The position numbers were made by a program, and so were the translations under genes. This document shows, one piece after another, positions 33,227 to 43,872 of a stretch of DNA of 64,000 nt. How positions within the stretch are numbered: position 1 is the stretch's first letter; every line of letters starts with the position of its first letter. Origin of the DNA: UTCFX2 sp002050125 (lineage in GTDB: Bacteria > Chloroflexota > Anaerolineae > Anaerolineales > UBA4823); contig JAOSJQ010000001.1 of NCBI GenBank assembly GCA_027494035.1, positions 2,542,001 through 2,606,000 of the forward strand, read 5' to 3'. The notes under the pieces are model-generated. The model did no database searches, was not told the DNA's origin, and saw nothing but the letters and a program-made list of their open reading frames with translations.

Positions 33227-34966
33227 TTATCTCCATAACAGGCGGGCGGTGAGACCATCGCCCGTGATTTGCGCGCTTTCGCCGTTCGCCGCGTTGACGA
33301 TCCACAAGTTACCCTGGTAGATCACCGCCAGCGCGTAATCCGCGCCGCGGCTGCCCAGCACCCCCGCCGCGAGCGGCGCGGGCGACCAGGCGCCCCAGTG
33401 CTGCTGCGGCTCCATGCCGGCGTTCTGGTCGGGCGGGAAGATCGAGCGGCGGTCGGAACCGTCGCGGTCCATCACATAGACGCGGTAACGGCTGGTCTCG
33501 CTCTGGTCGGGAAAAACCGCCTGCAGGAACGCGACCTGGTAGTCCAGCCCGCTCGGCTGCTCTTGCAGCGGCGAGGCGAGCGGGTAGGCGAACATACCGG
33601 TCTGCGAGACCATGTGCAAAGTCGAGCCGCCGTCCAGCAGCACCGCGGTCAGGTCGAAAACCTGCGATTCCTCGGGGTCGAGCGCGCCTTCGGGGGCGAT
33701 GTGGTCGATGGTGTAGAGGGCTTTGCCGTCCGGTCCCCAGGCGAGCCCCGGCACCCAAGCCCAGTCGCGCCCGGTTTGCAGCGGCGGCAGGTTGAGCGTG
33801 GGCGTCATCACGCCGGTGCGGTAATCCACGATGCCGACCGAATCCGCGCGGGCGTACGCCAGGTAGCGCGGATCGGGTCCCCAGAAAAAGCTGGTACCCC
33901 ACCAGCCGTAAATCCCGCCGGCGTTGGGCTCCATGACCTCAGTCCACTGCGTCGTCCAGCCGTTGGGGCTGAAGGTGAGCTGCTGCAGGTCGTTGTTGGC
34001 TTGCCAGCCCGGCGCCGCCTGGCGCGGCTCGACGGTGGAGAAGAGCACCTTGTTGTTCGTGTTGGGGACGAAATCGGCGAACTGCGTGACGTTTTTGACG
34101 CCCAGGCTCGCCATGGGCAGGGCGGGCTGCCCCGCTCCGGGTTCGATCTCGCCCTCGCCGCTGATGTCCGCCGCCCACAACTCGTTGATCTGCTCTTCGT
34201 CTTCTGTGGGGCGGGTGAACAACAGCCAGTCCCCGTCGCCGGAGAGCGAGAGCACGCGCCCGTCCAGGTTGCCGACGGCGAGGACCGCGGCGCGGTTGGC
34301 GCTGCTGCCCTCGATCTTCCAGACGTTGCCGTCGCGCAGATAGTAGAGCAGCCCCGGCAGTTCGATCGGGGCGAAGGGCGTCTGCACGCCGATCATGCGG
34401 ATTTCGGGCTGCGGTTCTTGCACGACGGCGGCTTTGACCGCGACCGGCTTGCTGGACACCTCCACGCCGTCTTCGAAGACCCGGCGGTAGGTGATCTCCT
34501 GCAGCCCGTTCCGCCCGTGCTGGATCAGCACCTCGACGTCCACCGGCAGCGATTCGTTGCGCATCGTTTGCTGTTCGAAGGGGATGAGCGCCTCTTCGAT
34601 CTCGAACTCTTCGCGCACGCGCACCACCCGCACGCTGGCGCCCTCGCCCAACACGGTGAAAATCGGCGGCTCGGTGCGGTCCAGCTCGTTGAGCGTGAGT
34701 TTTGCCCGATCCAGCGCCTGCGCCACCGTGCTGCCGGCGGGCAGCTCGACGGGAACGGTCTGCCCGTCGGCGGTCAACTCGATCTGGATCAGCGCCGGGG
34801 TGGCGGTCGACTGGGCGCAGGCGCTGAAAAGCGCCAGCAGCAGCCCGCCAACCATTAACGATAGAAACGCCTTTCGCAATGGAAACGCTTTTTGTAAGAG
34901 AAACGCCCGTAGCTGGAAGACCCATCTGGGCGGTGTGGTTTGAGCGGGGGGGAAGCGCCGGATCAT
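33227..34966 (-). CDS. Lipoprotein with DUF348/G5-like region and beta-propeller
   Basis: A surface lipoprotein of about 580 residues. A basic start MIRRFPPAQ leads to a signal segment with lipobox LLLALFSAC. Then comes a ubiquitin-like part (VELPAGSTVAQALDRAKLTLNEL), a G5-like strand-rich part (DVEVLIQHGRNGLQEITYRRVFEDG) and TolB/WD-like propeller blades (LYYLRDGNVWKIEG, WLLFTRPTEDEEQINELWAADI, GLAWGPDGKALYTID). G5 domains bind sugars in wall enzymes. A later ATG just before GGLLLALFSAC is an alternative start. The frame continues open far upstream but overlaps another gene, so that extension is rejected. Confidence 0.75.
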   Translation of the reverse strand: MIRRFPPAQTTPPRWVFQLRAFLLQKAFPLRKAFLSLMVGGLLLALFSACAQSTATPALIQIELTADGQTVPVELPAGSTVAQALDRAKLTLNELDRTEPPIFTVLGEGASVRVVRVREEFEIEEALIPFEQQTMRNESLPVDVEVLIQHGRNGLQEITYRRVFEDGVEVSSKPVAVKAAVVQEPQPEIRMIGVQTPFAPIELPGLLYYLRDGNVWKIEGSSANRAAVLAVGNLDGRVLSLSGDGDWLLFTRPTEDEEQINELWAADISGEGEIEPGAGQPALPMASLGVKNVTQFADFVPNTNNKVLFSTVEPRQAAPGWQANNDLQQLTFSPNGWTTQWTEVMEPNAGGIYGWWGTSFFWGPDPRYLAYARADSVGIVDYRTGVMTPTLNLPPLQTGRDWAWVPGLAWGPDGKALYTIDHIAPEGALDPEESQVFDLTAVLLDGGSTLHMVSQTGMFAYPLASPLQEQPSGLDYQVAFLQAVFPDQSETSRYRVYVMDRDGSDRRSIFPPDQNAGMEPQQHWGAWSPAPLAAGVLGSRGADYALAVIYQGNLWIVNAANGESAQITGDGLTARLLWR

Positions 34967-35031
34967 GTGCGGAGTTTGTTCTGCCAGGTGGTATAATCTC
35001 GCTTCGAGTTGGGTTCTGCCTCGGGCGCGGC

Positions 35032-35592
35032 TCAGCGGAGCTGGGCGGTGATTGTGAGCAAACCCTCCCCGATGGAAATGCGCTCGACAAAAAGGTTGCC
35101 CGCATACGCCGCGAGCTGCGCTTGCAGCAGCGCGTCGAACTGGCTGCTGAGTTGATCGAGCTGGCTTTGGGGCAGCGCGAACGGTCCCAGCTTGCCCGCG
35201 ACGGCGCGGGCGTGGGCGCGGCCCTGCGTGTCGGCGCTGACCTGAACAGTAACCGCCAGCGGCAAGCTCAGCCCGTTCTGCTGCACCTCGCCGGTGAATT
35301 CCATCACGCCGCCGGCGAGCCGGATGCGGGCGTTCGAAACCTGGGTTTCGCCCTGCGCGGGCAGCTCTTTGTTCGCCAGGGCGGTGAGCTGGTTTTCGGT
35401 CAGCTCCAGAGTCACCCGCCCGCCGCTTTGGGCGGTCTGGATGGCTGCGGCAATCTGGGTTTCGGCGGGGATGAGCCTCCCCGCGGGGATCGGTTTTGCC
35501 GTCGGGCTGGCGGATCCGGGCAGGTTGCACGCCAGGGCAGCCAGCAGCAGGGCAATAACAGGCAGAAAAAGGGACAACTTGCGTTGCAGCAT
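35032..35592 (-). CDS. Small secreted lipoprotein of unknown function
   Basis: A 186-residue protein with signal MLQRKLSLFLPVIALLLAALAC; the last Cys is the lipidation site. The mature part is a beta-rich domain beginning LIPAETQIAAAIQTAQ and includes VTLELTENQLTALANKEL, reminiscent of DUF2993/LolA-like folds. ATG 35592 (MLQRK) is chosen over an upstream in-frame start because the signal starts there. It is upstream of the G5 lipoprotein on the same strand. Confidence 0.7.
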   Translation of the reverse strand: MLQRKLSLFLPVIALLLAALACNLPGSASPTAKPIPAGRLIPAETQIAAAIQTAQSGGRVTLELTENQLTALANKELPAQGETQVSNARIRLAGGVMEFTGEVQQNGLSLPLAVTVQVSADTQGRAHARAVAGKLGPFALPQSQLDQLSSQFDALLQAQLAAYAGNLFVERISIGEGLLTITAQLR

Positions 35593-35644
35593 TTGAGATA
35601 TTCTCCGCTTTTCTAGTACCAATACGGGTGAATTGTATCACAGC

Positions 35645-36316
35645 ATGAATGACGCATTTGAGAGCGAGAAGACGCCCCCTGCGGGCGCAGTCGAAACCCC
35701 CGGGGGAGCCTCCGGGGACGAAACCGCGGCGGAAACCGGCGCGGCGAGCGCGGCGGAGACCGCCGTGGAAACCCCCGCCAACCTGCCGGCGCTGCTGGAG
35801 GCGCTGCTGTTCGTCGCCCCGGGCGAGGTGAACCCGTCGCAGTTGGCGGCGGCGCTCGACCTGCCCCTGGCGGCGGTGGAGCGCGGGCTGGAGGCGCTGG
35901 CGGACGAGTACACCCGCCCCGCCGCGCGGCGCGGGCTGCGGCTGCAGCGCCATCGCGGCCGCGTCCAGCTCACCAGCGCCCCGGCGGCGGGTCCCTATGT
36001 GGAGCGCTTCCTGGGTCTGGAAGCCTCCAGCCGGCTGAGCCGCGCCGCGCTGGAAGCCCTGGCGATCGTGCTTTACCAGCAGCCGGTCACGCGCCCGCAA
36101 ATCGAAGCCATCCGCGGGGTGAACAGCGACGGCGTCGTGCACAGCCTGCTGCTGCGCGGGCTGATCCAGGAGGTCGGGCGGGCTGAAGCGCCCGGCAGAC
36201 CGATTCTGTACAGCTCCACCAGCGAGTGCCTGCAATACTTCGGGCTCAGCTCGCTGGCAGAACTGCCTCCGCTCGACCTGGACGAGGGCGAGCCCGAACC
36301 CCCAGTTGAGTTATAA
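35645..36316 (+). CDS. scpB: Segregation and condensation protein B
   Basis: ScpB dimers bind ScpA and SMC to complete the condensin. An N-terminal Glu/Ala/Pro-rich tail of about 45 residues precedes two winged helices: LPALLEALLFVAPGEVNPSQLA and ALEALAIVLYQQPVTRPQIEAIRGVNSDGVVHSLLLRGLIQEVG, the latter the family's hallmark. The C-terminus is FGLSSLAELPPL. ATG 35645 is preferred over an upstream TTG at 35633. The pseudouridine synthase gene starts 9 bp downstream, a common pairing. Confidence 0.95.
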   Translation: MNDAFESEKTPPAGAVETPGGASGDETAAETGAASAAETAVETPANLPALLEALLFVAPGEVNPSQLAAALDLPLAAVERGLEALADEYTRPAARRGLRLQRHRGRVQLTSAPAAGPYVERFLGLEASSRLSRAALEALAIVLYQQPVTRPQIEAIRGVNSDGVVHSLLLRGLIQEVGRAEAPGRPILYSSTSECLQYFGLSSLAELPPLDLDEGEPEPPVEL

Positions 36317-36325
36317 TAGCTGATC

Positions 36326-37273
36326 GTGGAAGAGCGACTGCAAAAAATCATGGCTCAGGCGGGACTGGGTTCGCGGCGCGCCTGTGAAGAGCTGATCGCC
36401 TCCGGGCGCGTGCTGGTTAACGGCAAGACCGCTGTATTGGGGGAGAAGGCGGACCCGGCGCGCGACAAGATCCTCGTGGACGGGCAGCCCTTGAGCCTGC
36501 CGCAGGACCTGGTCTATATTGCGATTTACAAACCGCGCGGCGTGCTTTCGAGCGTGACCTCCCCCGATCCGCGCCAAACCGTGCGCGACCTGGTGGATCT
36601 GCCGGGTCATTTCTACCCGGTAGGGCGGCTGGACGTGGACAGCGAAGGCTTGATGCTGCTCACCAACGACGGCGAGCTGACCAACCGGCTCACTCACCCG
36701 CGCTACGGGCACGAGAAGGAGTACCGGGTGCTGGTTGCGCGCCGCCCCGACGAGGAGCAGCTTCAGACCTGGCGGCGCGGCGTAGTGCTCGAAGACGGCT
36801 ACCGCACCGCTCCGGCGCAGGTCTTCACCGCCCAGCCCTCCGGCAAGGGGATGTGGTTGAGGGTGATCCTCAAAGAGGGACGCAAGCGCCAGATCCGCGA
36901 GACCGGTTCGACGCTGGGTCTGCCGGTGGTCACGATCATCCGCGTCCGCATCGGCAGCCTGCTGCTGGGCGGGCTGCAGCCGCGCCAATGGCGCTATCTG
37001 ACTGCCGAGGAAGTGCGCGACCTCAAGCGCGGCGCGCCGCCGCCGCTGCGCACGAAGCGCGCTCCCGCGTCCAGCCGGCGTCCTGCCGCGGGGACTGGGC
37101 GCGCCCCGCGAACCGCAGCGCGCCCCAAAACCGCGCCGCGTCCGAAAACGGCGCCGCGCCCGAAAACGGCGCCGCCCGGCAAACCCAAACCTTCATCTAA
37201 ACCTGGGTCCAAACCTGCGTCTAAGCCGGTATCTAAACCCAGACCCAAACGACCGGGAGGGGGGAATTTGTGA
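36326..37273 (+). CDS. rluB: 23S rRNA pseudouridine synthase, RluB/RsuA family
   Basis: Makes pseudouridine in 23S rRNA. GTG start. S4 domain MEERLQKIMAQAGLGSRRACEELI first, then the catalytic core with GRLDVDSEGLMLLTNDGEL (catalytic Asp in GRLDVDS), KEYRVLV and EGRKRQIRE. After about residue 235 a roughly 80-residue basic Pro/Lys/Thr tail contains tandem PRPKTAP and SKPGSKPASKP repeats; the DNA repeats at about 37126-37240. The tail could bind RNA. It is absent from short family members. Confidence 0.92.
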   Translation: MEERLQKIMAQAGLGSRRACEELIASGRVLVNGKTAVLGEKADPARDKILVDGQPLSLPQDLVYIAIYKPRGVLSSVTSPDPRQTVRDLVDLPGHFYPVGRLDVDSEGLMLLTNDGELTNRLTHPRYGHEKEYRVLVARRPDEEQLQTWRRGVVLEDGYRTAPAQVFTAQPSGKGMWLRVILKEGRKRQIRETGSTLGLPVVTIIRVRIGSLLLGGLQPRQWRYLTAEEVRDLKRGAPPPLRTKRAPASSRRPAAGTGRAPRTAARPKTAPRPKTAPRPKTAPPGKPKPSSKPGSKPASKPVSKPRPKRPGGGNL

Positions 37274-37325
37274 TCTCATGGGCGATCTCAAAGTGATCTC
37301 ATCAAAGTGATCTCAAAGGGAATGT

Positions 37326-40300
37326 ATGACGACTGATTCAAATTCGACCCGCTGGCTGGATCGCAAGATCATTACCTCGCCCGCCATCAATCTCGAAATC
37401 CTACTCTACCTGGTCATCCTGGTCCTGGCGCTGTTCAGCCGCTTTTACATCCTCGGGGCGCGGGTGATGAGCCACGATGAGAACTCGCACGTGTATTACT
37501 CCTGGCGCTTTTTCCGCGGCGAGGGCTTCCAGCACGACCCGCTCATGCACGGTCCGCTGCAATTTCACCTGATCGCGCCGGTGTATTTCATGTTCGGCGA
37601 CAACGATTTCACCGCGCGCATCCCGGCGGCGCTGTTCAGCGTGGCGACGGTGATGTTCCTGTGGTTCTACCGGCGCTACCTGGGGCGGGTCGGGGCGCTG
37701 ATTGGGGCGGTCTTGATGCTCATCTCGCCCTACATGATGTATTACGGGCGCTACGTGCGCAACGAGGCGTTTGTAGCGTTCTTCGGCGTGGTGATGCTGT
37801 GGGCGATGCTGCGCTTTCTGGAGACCGGCAAGCCGGTCTATCTCTACACGCTGACGACGATCAACGTCCTGCACTTCACCGCAAAAGAGACCTCATTTAT
37901 ATACACCGCGCAGGCAATGCTGTTTCTGGCTGGCTACTTTATCTATCGCATCGTGGGAATCGCCTGGAAGAAACCGGCGTACCGCGACTACTTCCTGCTG
38001 GCGCTGATCGCGGCGTTGATCCTGATCGGAGCCGCCGGCGGGGTGCTGTTTTTCACCCGCCCGCCCGCGGGCCCCGTCCCCGGGTTGACCGACGTACCGG
38101 CGGCTCCCGGGCAGGAGTTCACCCCGCCGCCGGCTTCCGAACCCTCGGCGCTGCTGCTGGCGCTGGTCGGGCTAGCTACGGTTGCCTTGCTGACAGCCGG
38201 GTATTTCCTGCTGCGCGGCTATGGCTGGGAGCGCCTGAAAAAGACCGCGCCTTCGGGATGTTGATCGTGTTTGGCACGCTGGTGCTGCCGCAGTTGGCGG
38301 CGTTTCCGGTGCGGCTCATGGGCTGGAACATCCCCACCAACGCGGCGGGGGTGATGGCGCTCAATACGCAGGACATCGTGCACATCGCGGTTTGGCTGGC
38401 GCCGCTGCTGATCGCCTCGATCGTGATCGGGCTGGTCTGGAACCCGCGGCTGTGGCTGGTCAACGCCGCGATCTGGTATGGTTTGTTCACCATCTTCTAC
38501 ACCTCGATGTTTACCAACGGGGCGGGCTTTTTCACCGGCATGGTGGGGTCGCTCGGCTACTGGCTGGAGCAGCAGGGCGTGAACCGCGGCTCGCAGCCGT
38601 CGTATTACTACGCGCTGATCCAGATGCCGGTGTACGAATACCTGCCGATGCTCGGCGTCTGGCTGGCGTTTGGCATTGCGGTCTGGGACGCGCTGCGCGG
38701 AGCGCTGCGCGGAGCGCTTGGCGGCGCGCTGCGCGGCCGCACCGCCGCGCCGGACGAAGCCGCAGTCCAACTCCCTCTGCCCGAAACGGCGGACGGCGAA
38801 CCCGCAGCCGGCTGGGCGGACGTGGAAAATGCGCGGGAACCGGCGCCGGTGTTCCCGCTGTTCGGCTTTTGGGCGGTCACCAGCCTGCTCGCCTACACGG
38901 TCGCCGGCGAGAAAATGCCCTGGCTCACGGTGCATATCACGCTGCCGGCGATCCTGTGCGCCGCCTGGGCGCTGATGCGCCTGGTCAACGCCACCGATTG
39001 GCGGGCGCTGCGTCAGCGTTACGGCTGGCTGGCGCTGGCGCTGCTGCCGATTTTCCTGGTCAGCGTGTTTGCCGCGCTCGGCGCGCTGCTAGGGAACCAG
39101 CCGCCGTTCCGGGGCAAGGAATTGGCGCAGCTTCAAGCCACCAGCCAGTTCCTGCTCAGCCTGGCGGCAGCGGTCCTCAGCGGCGCCGGCGTGTTTTATT
39201 TGGCGCGCTCCTGGCGCGGCGCGGATTTTGCGCGCATCCTCGTCCTGGCGTTCCTGGCGCTGCTGGGGTTGACCACCACCCGCACCGCCATCCAGGCGAA
39301 CTTTTACGCCTACGATTACGCCAACGAGCTGCTGGTGTACGCCCACTCCGCGCCCGGGGTCAAGACCGCGCTCGACCAGATCGAGGAGATCTCGCGGCGC
39401 ACGACCGACGGGCTGGGGATTAAAGTCGCCTACGACAACGAGACCTCCTACCCCTACTGGTGGTATCTGCGCAATTACCCGAACGCGGTGTACTATGGGG
39501 CGAACCCCTCGCGCACCCTGCGGGACGCGCCGCTCATCCTGGTGGGCGACGCCAACTATGGCAAGATCGAGCCGGTGGTGGCGAACCTGTACGACCAGTT
39601 CGACTACATCCGCTTGTGGTGGCCCAATCAGGACTACTACGAGCTGACCTGGGCGCGCGTCCGTGCCGCGCTCGCCAACCCGGCGATGCGCGCCGCGCTG
39701 TTCGACATCTGGCTCAACCGCGATTACACCGCTTATGGCAAGGCGCTGGGGCGCGACATGAGCCTGCCCAACTGGTCGCCGGCGGCGCGGATGCGGCTTT
39801 ACATCCGCAAAGACATCACTTCCACGCTGTGGAATTACGGCTCGGCGCCGGCAGCGGCGGAGGCAATCAGCGACCCGTTCGAAGGGAAGTACGCCCAGAT
39901 CCCGGCGCTGGCGATCTACGGCGGGCAAGGGAGCGACTCCGGACAGTTCCTGCGCCCGCGCGACGTGGCGAGCGCCCCCGACGGCACGCTCTACGTGGCG
40001 GACACCGAAAACCACCGGGTGCAGCACCTGGCGCAGGACGGGCGCGTGCTGGGAACCTGGGGCACGTTTGCGGACGTAGCCGCCTCAGCCGCGCCGGGCG
40101 GGACCTTCAACCAGCCCTGGGGGATCGCAGTCGCCCCCGATGGGTCGGTCTATGTGGCGGATACCTGGAACTACCGCATCCAGAAATTCACCGCCAACGG
40201 CGAGTTTATCAAGATGTGGGGCTATTTTGGACAGGCGGAAGCGCCCGAAGCCATGTGGGGTCCGCGCGATGTGGCGGTGGACCTGAACGGCAACGTGTAC

Positions 40301-40798
40301 GTGACGGACACCGGCAACAAGCGCGTGGTGGTGTTCAACGCGGAGGGCGAGTACCTCAACCAGTTTGGCGAAGCCGGGATGGGTCCCGGTCAACTGGACG
40401 AACCGGTGGGGCTGGCGGTGGACCGCAACGGGTTGGTCTACGTGGCGGACACCTGGAACCAGCGCGTGCAAATCTTCCAGGCGCTGGACGACGGCGCGTA
40501 CCGCTCGGTGCGCAGTTGGAATGTGACCGCCTGGTACGGGCAGTCGCTCGACAACAAACCCTATCTCGCGGTGGACGACCGCGGGAACGTCTATGTGAGC
40601 GACCCCGAAGGCTGCCGGGTGCTCAAATTCAGCCCCGAGGGTCAGCCGCTGCTGGCATGGGGCGAGTGCGGGACGGACAGCACCCAGTTCACCTTGCCGG
40701 TGGGGCTGGCGTTTGCCCCAGACGGCAGCCTGTGGGTGGCGGATGCGGGCAACAGCCGCATCATGCAGTTCTCGGTCACAGCCGTCGGCGCAAATTGA
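37326..40798 (+). CDS. Agl23-like membrane protein (TIGR03663) with C-terminal NHL repeats (one suspected frameshift)
   Basis: A large protein of about 1,155 residues. The first 300 residues contain a GT39/Agl23-type motif (MSHDENSHVYYSWRFFRGEGFQHDPLMHGP, with the Asp-Glu typical of lipid-linked-sugar glycosyltransferases) and many transmembrane helices. After the shift near 38255 the helices continue (FGMLIVFGTLVLPQLAAF), then a soluble region, then from about 39930 five or more NHL beta-propeller repeats (RPRDVASAPDGTLYVADTENHRVQHL and similar). Adding one base in the GCGCC run joins the parts. It probably transfers sugar to a protein or lipid on the outside, with the propeller as a binding platform. 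Confidence 0.82.
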
Positions 40799-40822
40799 GT
40801 TAAAACGGTGAACCGTGGAAGG

Positions 40823-41704
40823 TCAGGCGAAGGCTTGCCGCCGGCGCCTGACCAGATACCCCTCGACCGAGAGCAGCGCCAGTGCCGCCCAAATAATCCC
40901 AAAGCCCACCAGATCCGCGTGGGTGAAGGGCTCGCCATAAATAAACACGCCAATCAAGAATTGCATCGTGGGGGCGATGTACTGCAGCACGCCGAGCATG
41001 TATAAATCCATCTTTTTTGCGGCTGACCCAAACAGCAGCAGCGGCACGGTGGTGATCGGTCCGCTTAACGCCAGCAGGAAAACGATGCCCGGGCTGGCGT
41101 GTCCGAGCGCGCCCTGCCCGTGTGTTTGCAGGTAGGTGAGATAGACCAGGCTGGGGATGATCAGCATCCCGGTCTCGATCGAAAGTCCGTAGAACGACCC
41201 TAAAGGGGCGGTCTTTTTCGCCAGACCGTACAGCCCGAACGAGCCGGCGAGCAGCAGGGCGATCCAGGGCAGGCGCCCGTAACTGATCGTCAGAAATAGC
41301 ACGCCGAACGCCGCCAGCCCGATCGGCGCCCACTGCAGCGGGCGCAGCCGCTCGCGCAGAAAGATCACCCCCAACAGCACGCTCACCAGCGGGTTGATGT
41401 AATAACCCAGGCTGGCTTCGATGATGTAATCGGCGTTGACCGCCCACACATAGGTGAGCCAGTTCACCGCGAGCAATACCGACGCGATGAGGAACGCCAG
41501 CAGAAAGCGCGGTCCTTTGATCGACGCGAACAAGACCTTCCATTGCTGCCTGACGAAGAGCAAGAGCGCGAGCAAAAGGAAAGACCAGAGGATGCGGTTC
41601 GCCACGATCTGCAGCGGCGGCACCTCCTCGATCATTTTGAAGTAGATCGGGAAGAAACCCCAGATCAGGTAAGCCGCGATGCCGTGAAGAGTGCCTTTGT
41701 TCAT
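40823..41704 (-). CDS. rarD: EamA-family transporter RarD
   Basis: A 293-residue inner-membrane protein with ten hydrophobic helices in two EamA repeats. RarD-type markers: HGIAAYLIWGFFPIYFKMIE, RILWSFLLLALLL, SLGYYINPLVSVLLGVIFLRERL and LQYIAPTMQFLIGVFIYGEPF. Homologues were described as chloramphenicol-sensitivity or metabolite exporters; the substrate is unknown. It runs tail-to-tail with the Agl23-like gene. Confidence 0.9.
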   Translation of the reverse strand: MNKGTLHGIAAYLIWGFFPIYFKMIEEVPPLQIVANRILWSFLLLALLLFVRQQWKVLFASIKGPRFLLAFLIASVLLAVNWLTYVWAVNADYIIEASLGYYINPLVSVLLGVIFLRERLRPLQWAPIGLAAFGVLFLTISYGRLPWIALLLAGSFGLYGLAKKTAPLGSFYGLSIETGMLIIPSLVYLTYLQTHGQGALGHASPGIVFLLALSGPITTVPLLLFGSAAKKMDLYMLGVLQYIAPTMQFLIGVFIYGEPFTHADLVGFGIIWAALALLSVEGYLVRRRRQAFA

Positions 41705-41780
41705 TGCGGGATGACCTTGTTAACCGCCCGCCGACGCGCTGAAACCAGGCGTCAGCCGTTTCACGCGGGGAATTACCGCC

Positions 41781-42257
41781 TCAGCCTTCGGGTTTGGCGC
41801 GGAGCTGCTCGTAAATCTCGACTGGCAGCCCCTTGGCGCCTTCGATGTTGGCGTAGACCAGGTTGGCGTCTTTGAGGTTGGTGTGCCAGAGGTTGGCGCG
41901 GTTGAGTACTGCGCCGCGCAGGTTGGCGCTGCGCAGGTCGGCTTCGCGCAGGTCGGTGTCCGAGAGGTCGGCTGCGCGCAGGTCGGCGCCCACCAGGTTG
42001 GCGCGCTGCAAATTGGCGCCTTGCAGGTTGGCTTCGCTCAGGTCGGCGTATTGCAAATTTGTGTCTTCGAACTGGGCTTTTTCGAGGTTCGCCTGGTTCA
42101 GGTTGGCTTTTTCCAGGTTCGCCAGCCGCAAATTGGCGAGCGCCAGGTAGAGCCCGCGCAGATCCTGCCCGGCAAGATCGACGCCCTGCAGCACCAGCCC
42201 CTTGGCGGAGTTCAACGCAATCAAATAGATCAATTGAGTTCGGTCGAGATCAGCCAT
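41781..42257 (-). CDS. Pentapeptide-repeat protein
   Basis: A 158-residue protein, mostly tandem A(D/N)Lxx repeats from about residue 40 to 145 (ANLEKANLNQANLEKA, ANLQGANLQRANLVGADLRAADL). They would fold as a right-handed quadrilateral beta-helix. The N-terminus (MADLDRTQLIYLIALNSAKGLVL) is a short helical cap. Some pentapeptide proteins protect gyrase, most have unknown targets. No secretion signal. Confidence 0.85.
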   Translation of the reverse strand: MADLDRTQLIYLIALNSAKGLVLQGVDLAGQDLRGLYLALANLRLANLEKANLNQANLEKAQFEDTNLQYADLSEANLQGANLQRANLVGADLRAADLSDTDLREADLRSANLRGAVLNRANLWHTNLKDANLVYANIEGAKGLPVEIYEQLRAKPEG

Positions 42258-42336
42258 TGCACCCTCCCGTGGATCGCAGAACTTCGATTATTCGCAGCGC
42301 CCGCGCGCGGTTGATATGCCCATTATAAGCGAAATG

Positions 42337-42383
42337 AAAAAAAGCGGCGGCAGCTCTCCGCCTGGGTTGAGGGCTGCCGCCGC
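42337..42383 (-). terminator. Rho-independent terminator of the aldolase gene
   Basis: Minus strand: GCGGCGGCAGC...GCTGCCGCCGC form an 11-bp stem (42383-42373 and 42354-42344), followed by seven T. It lies 6 bp past the aldolase stop. A clean intrinsic terminator. Confidence 0.88.
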
Positions 42384-42388
42384 GCGGA

Positions 42389-43821
42389 CTAGTCTGCCAG
42401 GTCGGAGACGTCGCCGGCTTCGACGGCTTCCCCGAGGTAGAACTTGGGGTCGGGTTTGACCGCCGCTTTGCGCACGGTCTGATCCACGATTTTGCGGGTG
42501 CCTGCCAGCCCCAACAGGCGGAACAATCTGTCAAACTGGGCTTCCCAAGCCTGGTTGATCGCCTCTTTGTTGGCTGCGGGCATGTTCCAGGTCTGCTTCT
42601 TGAACGGACCGACGGCGTACTTGCGCGTCTTGTAATAGAACTGCTCGGCGGTCACGCCCGGCTTGCGCTCGGCGGCGTGTTTCTCGTCGAGGAAGGCGTA
42701 CATCTCCTGCCGCAAGTCGTCCGGCAGGCGGTCGAACAGCATGGTCTGGAAGTTAGTCGCCAGGTGGACTTCGACGGCTTCGTTTTCGGCGAATTTGCTA
42801 AACGCCGCTTCGGGCAGGGTGGAAGCGCCGTGCTGCACCGCGCCGCCGAGTTCCCGTATTCCAGACGGGCGATCTCGCTTAACTGGCGCAGCGTGCCGAA
42901 ATCCACGCTCACCTGGGCGATCGAACCGTCGGGCAGCACCACGCCGCCGTGCGAAGTGCCGGTCTGGATGCTGATCTTGCTGATGCCAACTGCGCCGGGC
43001 GCCGCCACAGCCAGGCGGGCGTTGAAGCCGTCCATGTAGCCGCGCAGCTCTTCGGGGGTGGAGTTCTGCCCGCCGACTTCGCCGATCTCGCCGCCGATGG
43101 AAACGGTGACGCCCTGCGGCTCGCGGCTGCGGATGTACGCCGCAAACATCGCCGAGAGGCTGGTGTTGAGTTCCTGCTGTTCGGGCACGGTGGGCTTGTC
43201 CAGGTCGACCAGCGTGGAGGTGTCGATGTCGATGTTGAAGAAACCCGCCGCCAGCGCTTCGTCGATCAGGTCTTTGATCGCCTGCACTTCGGCGTCCGGG
43301 TCGGCGGCGTAGCGCTTGGCAGAGACCTGGAAGTGGTCGCCCTGGATGAAGACCGGTCCCGTGTAGCCTTCGGCAATCGCCGCCGCCAGCACGCTGGTGA
43401 CGTATTCGGCGGGGCGCTGGTCGGTGTAGCCCATCTCGGAGCGGGCGATCTCGAAGATGATCGCCGCGGCGTCGATCTTCAACGCGGCGCGGAAGACCGC
43501 CCGGGCGGAATCGAACGCCAGGGCGCGCAGGTTCATCGCCGGCACGGTGAAGTCGTTGGGCAGTTCGCCGCGCCCGCGCGCCAGGTAAAGCTCGTTGATC
43601 GAAGCCGAGTAGATGCCCAGCGCCTGGGCAACCTGGCGCACCAGATAGCGCGCCAATCCCTGACGTACGCCGCTCTCTAAGGCGGAAACCTCCGCCAGGC
43701 GGTGGATGGTGGCGCGCAGCCGCGCCGCATCTTTGACCTCGACCGCCTCGCCTTGCAGACTGACGCTGCCGTCGAGCAGCGCCAGCAGGTCTGGTAATAC
43801 TGGGTGTTTCATTTGTTTCAA
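42389..43821 (-). CDS. Class II fructose-bisphosphate aldolase family (one suspected frameshift)
   Basis: Zinc aldolase fold of about 477 residues, longer than FbaA. Frame 1: MKQMKHPVLPDLLALL, FTVPAMNLRALAFDSARAVF, metal ligands in VFIQGDHFQVSA, EIGEVGGQNSTPEELRGY and SIQTGTSHGGVVLPDG. Frame 2 begins VQHGASTLPEAAFSKF, with the ligand His of HGAST, and ends EAGDVSDLAD. A base error near 42845 joins them. The long C-terminal part with RKYAVGPFKKQTWNMP suggests a tagatose- or sulphosugar-aldolase-like branch rather than glycolytic Fba. A promoter and terminator frame it as one unit. Confidence 0.82.
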
Positions 43822-43872
43822 ACTCCTAAGTTGAGATGATAATCACTCATTATGAGGGCAGCTAACCCAAGG

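Noticed and set aside
33227..36235. Upstream extension of the G5 lipoprotein frame to about 1,000 residues
   Set aside because: It would overlap scpB and the small lipoprotein; a signal peptide and lipobox mark the true start near 34966.
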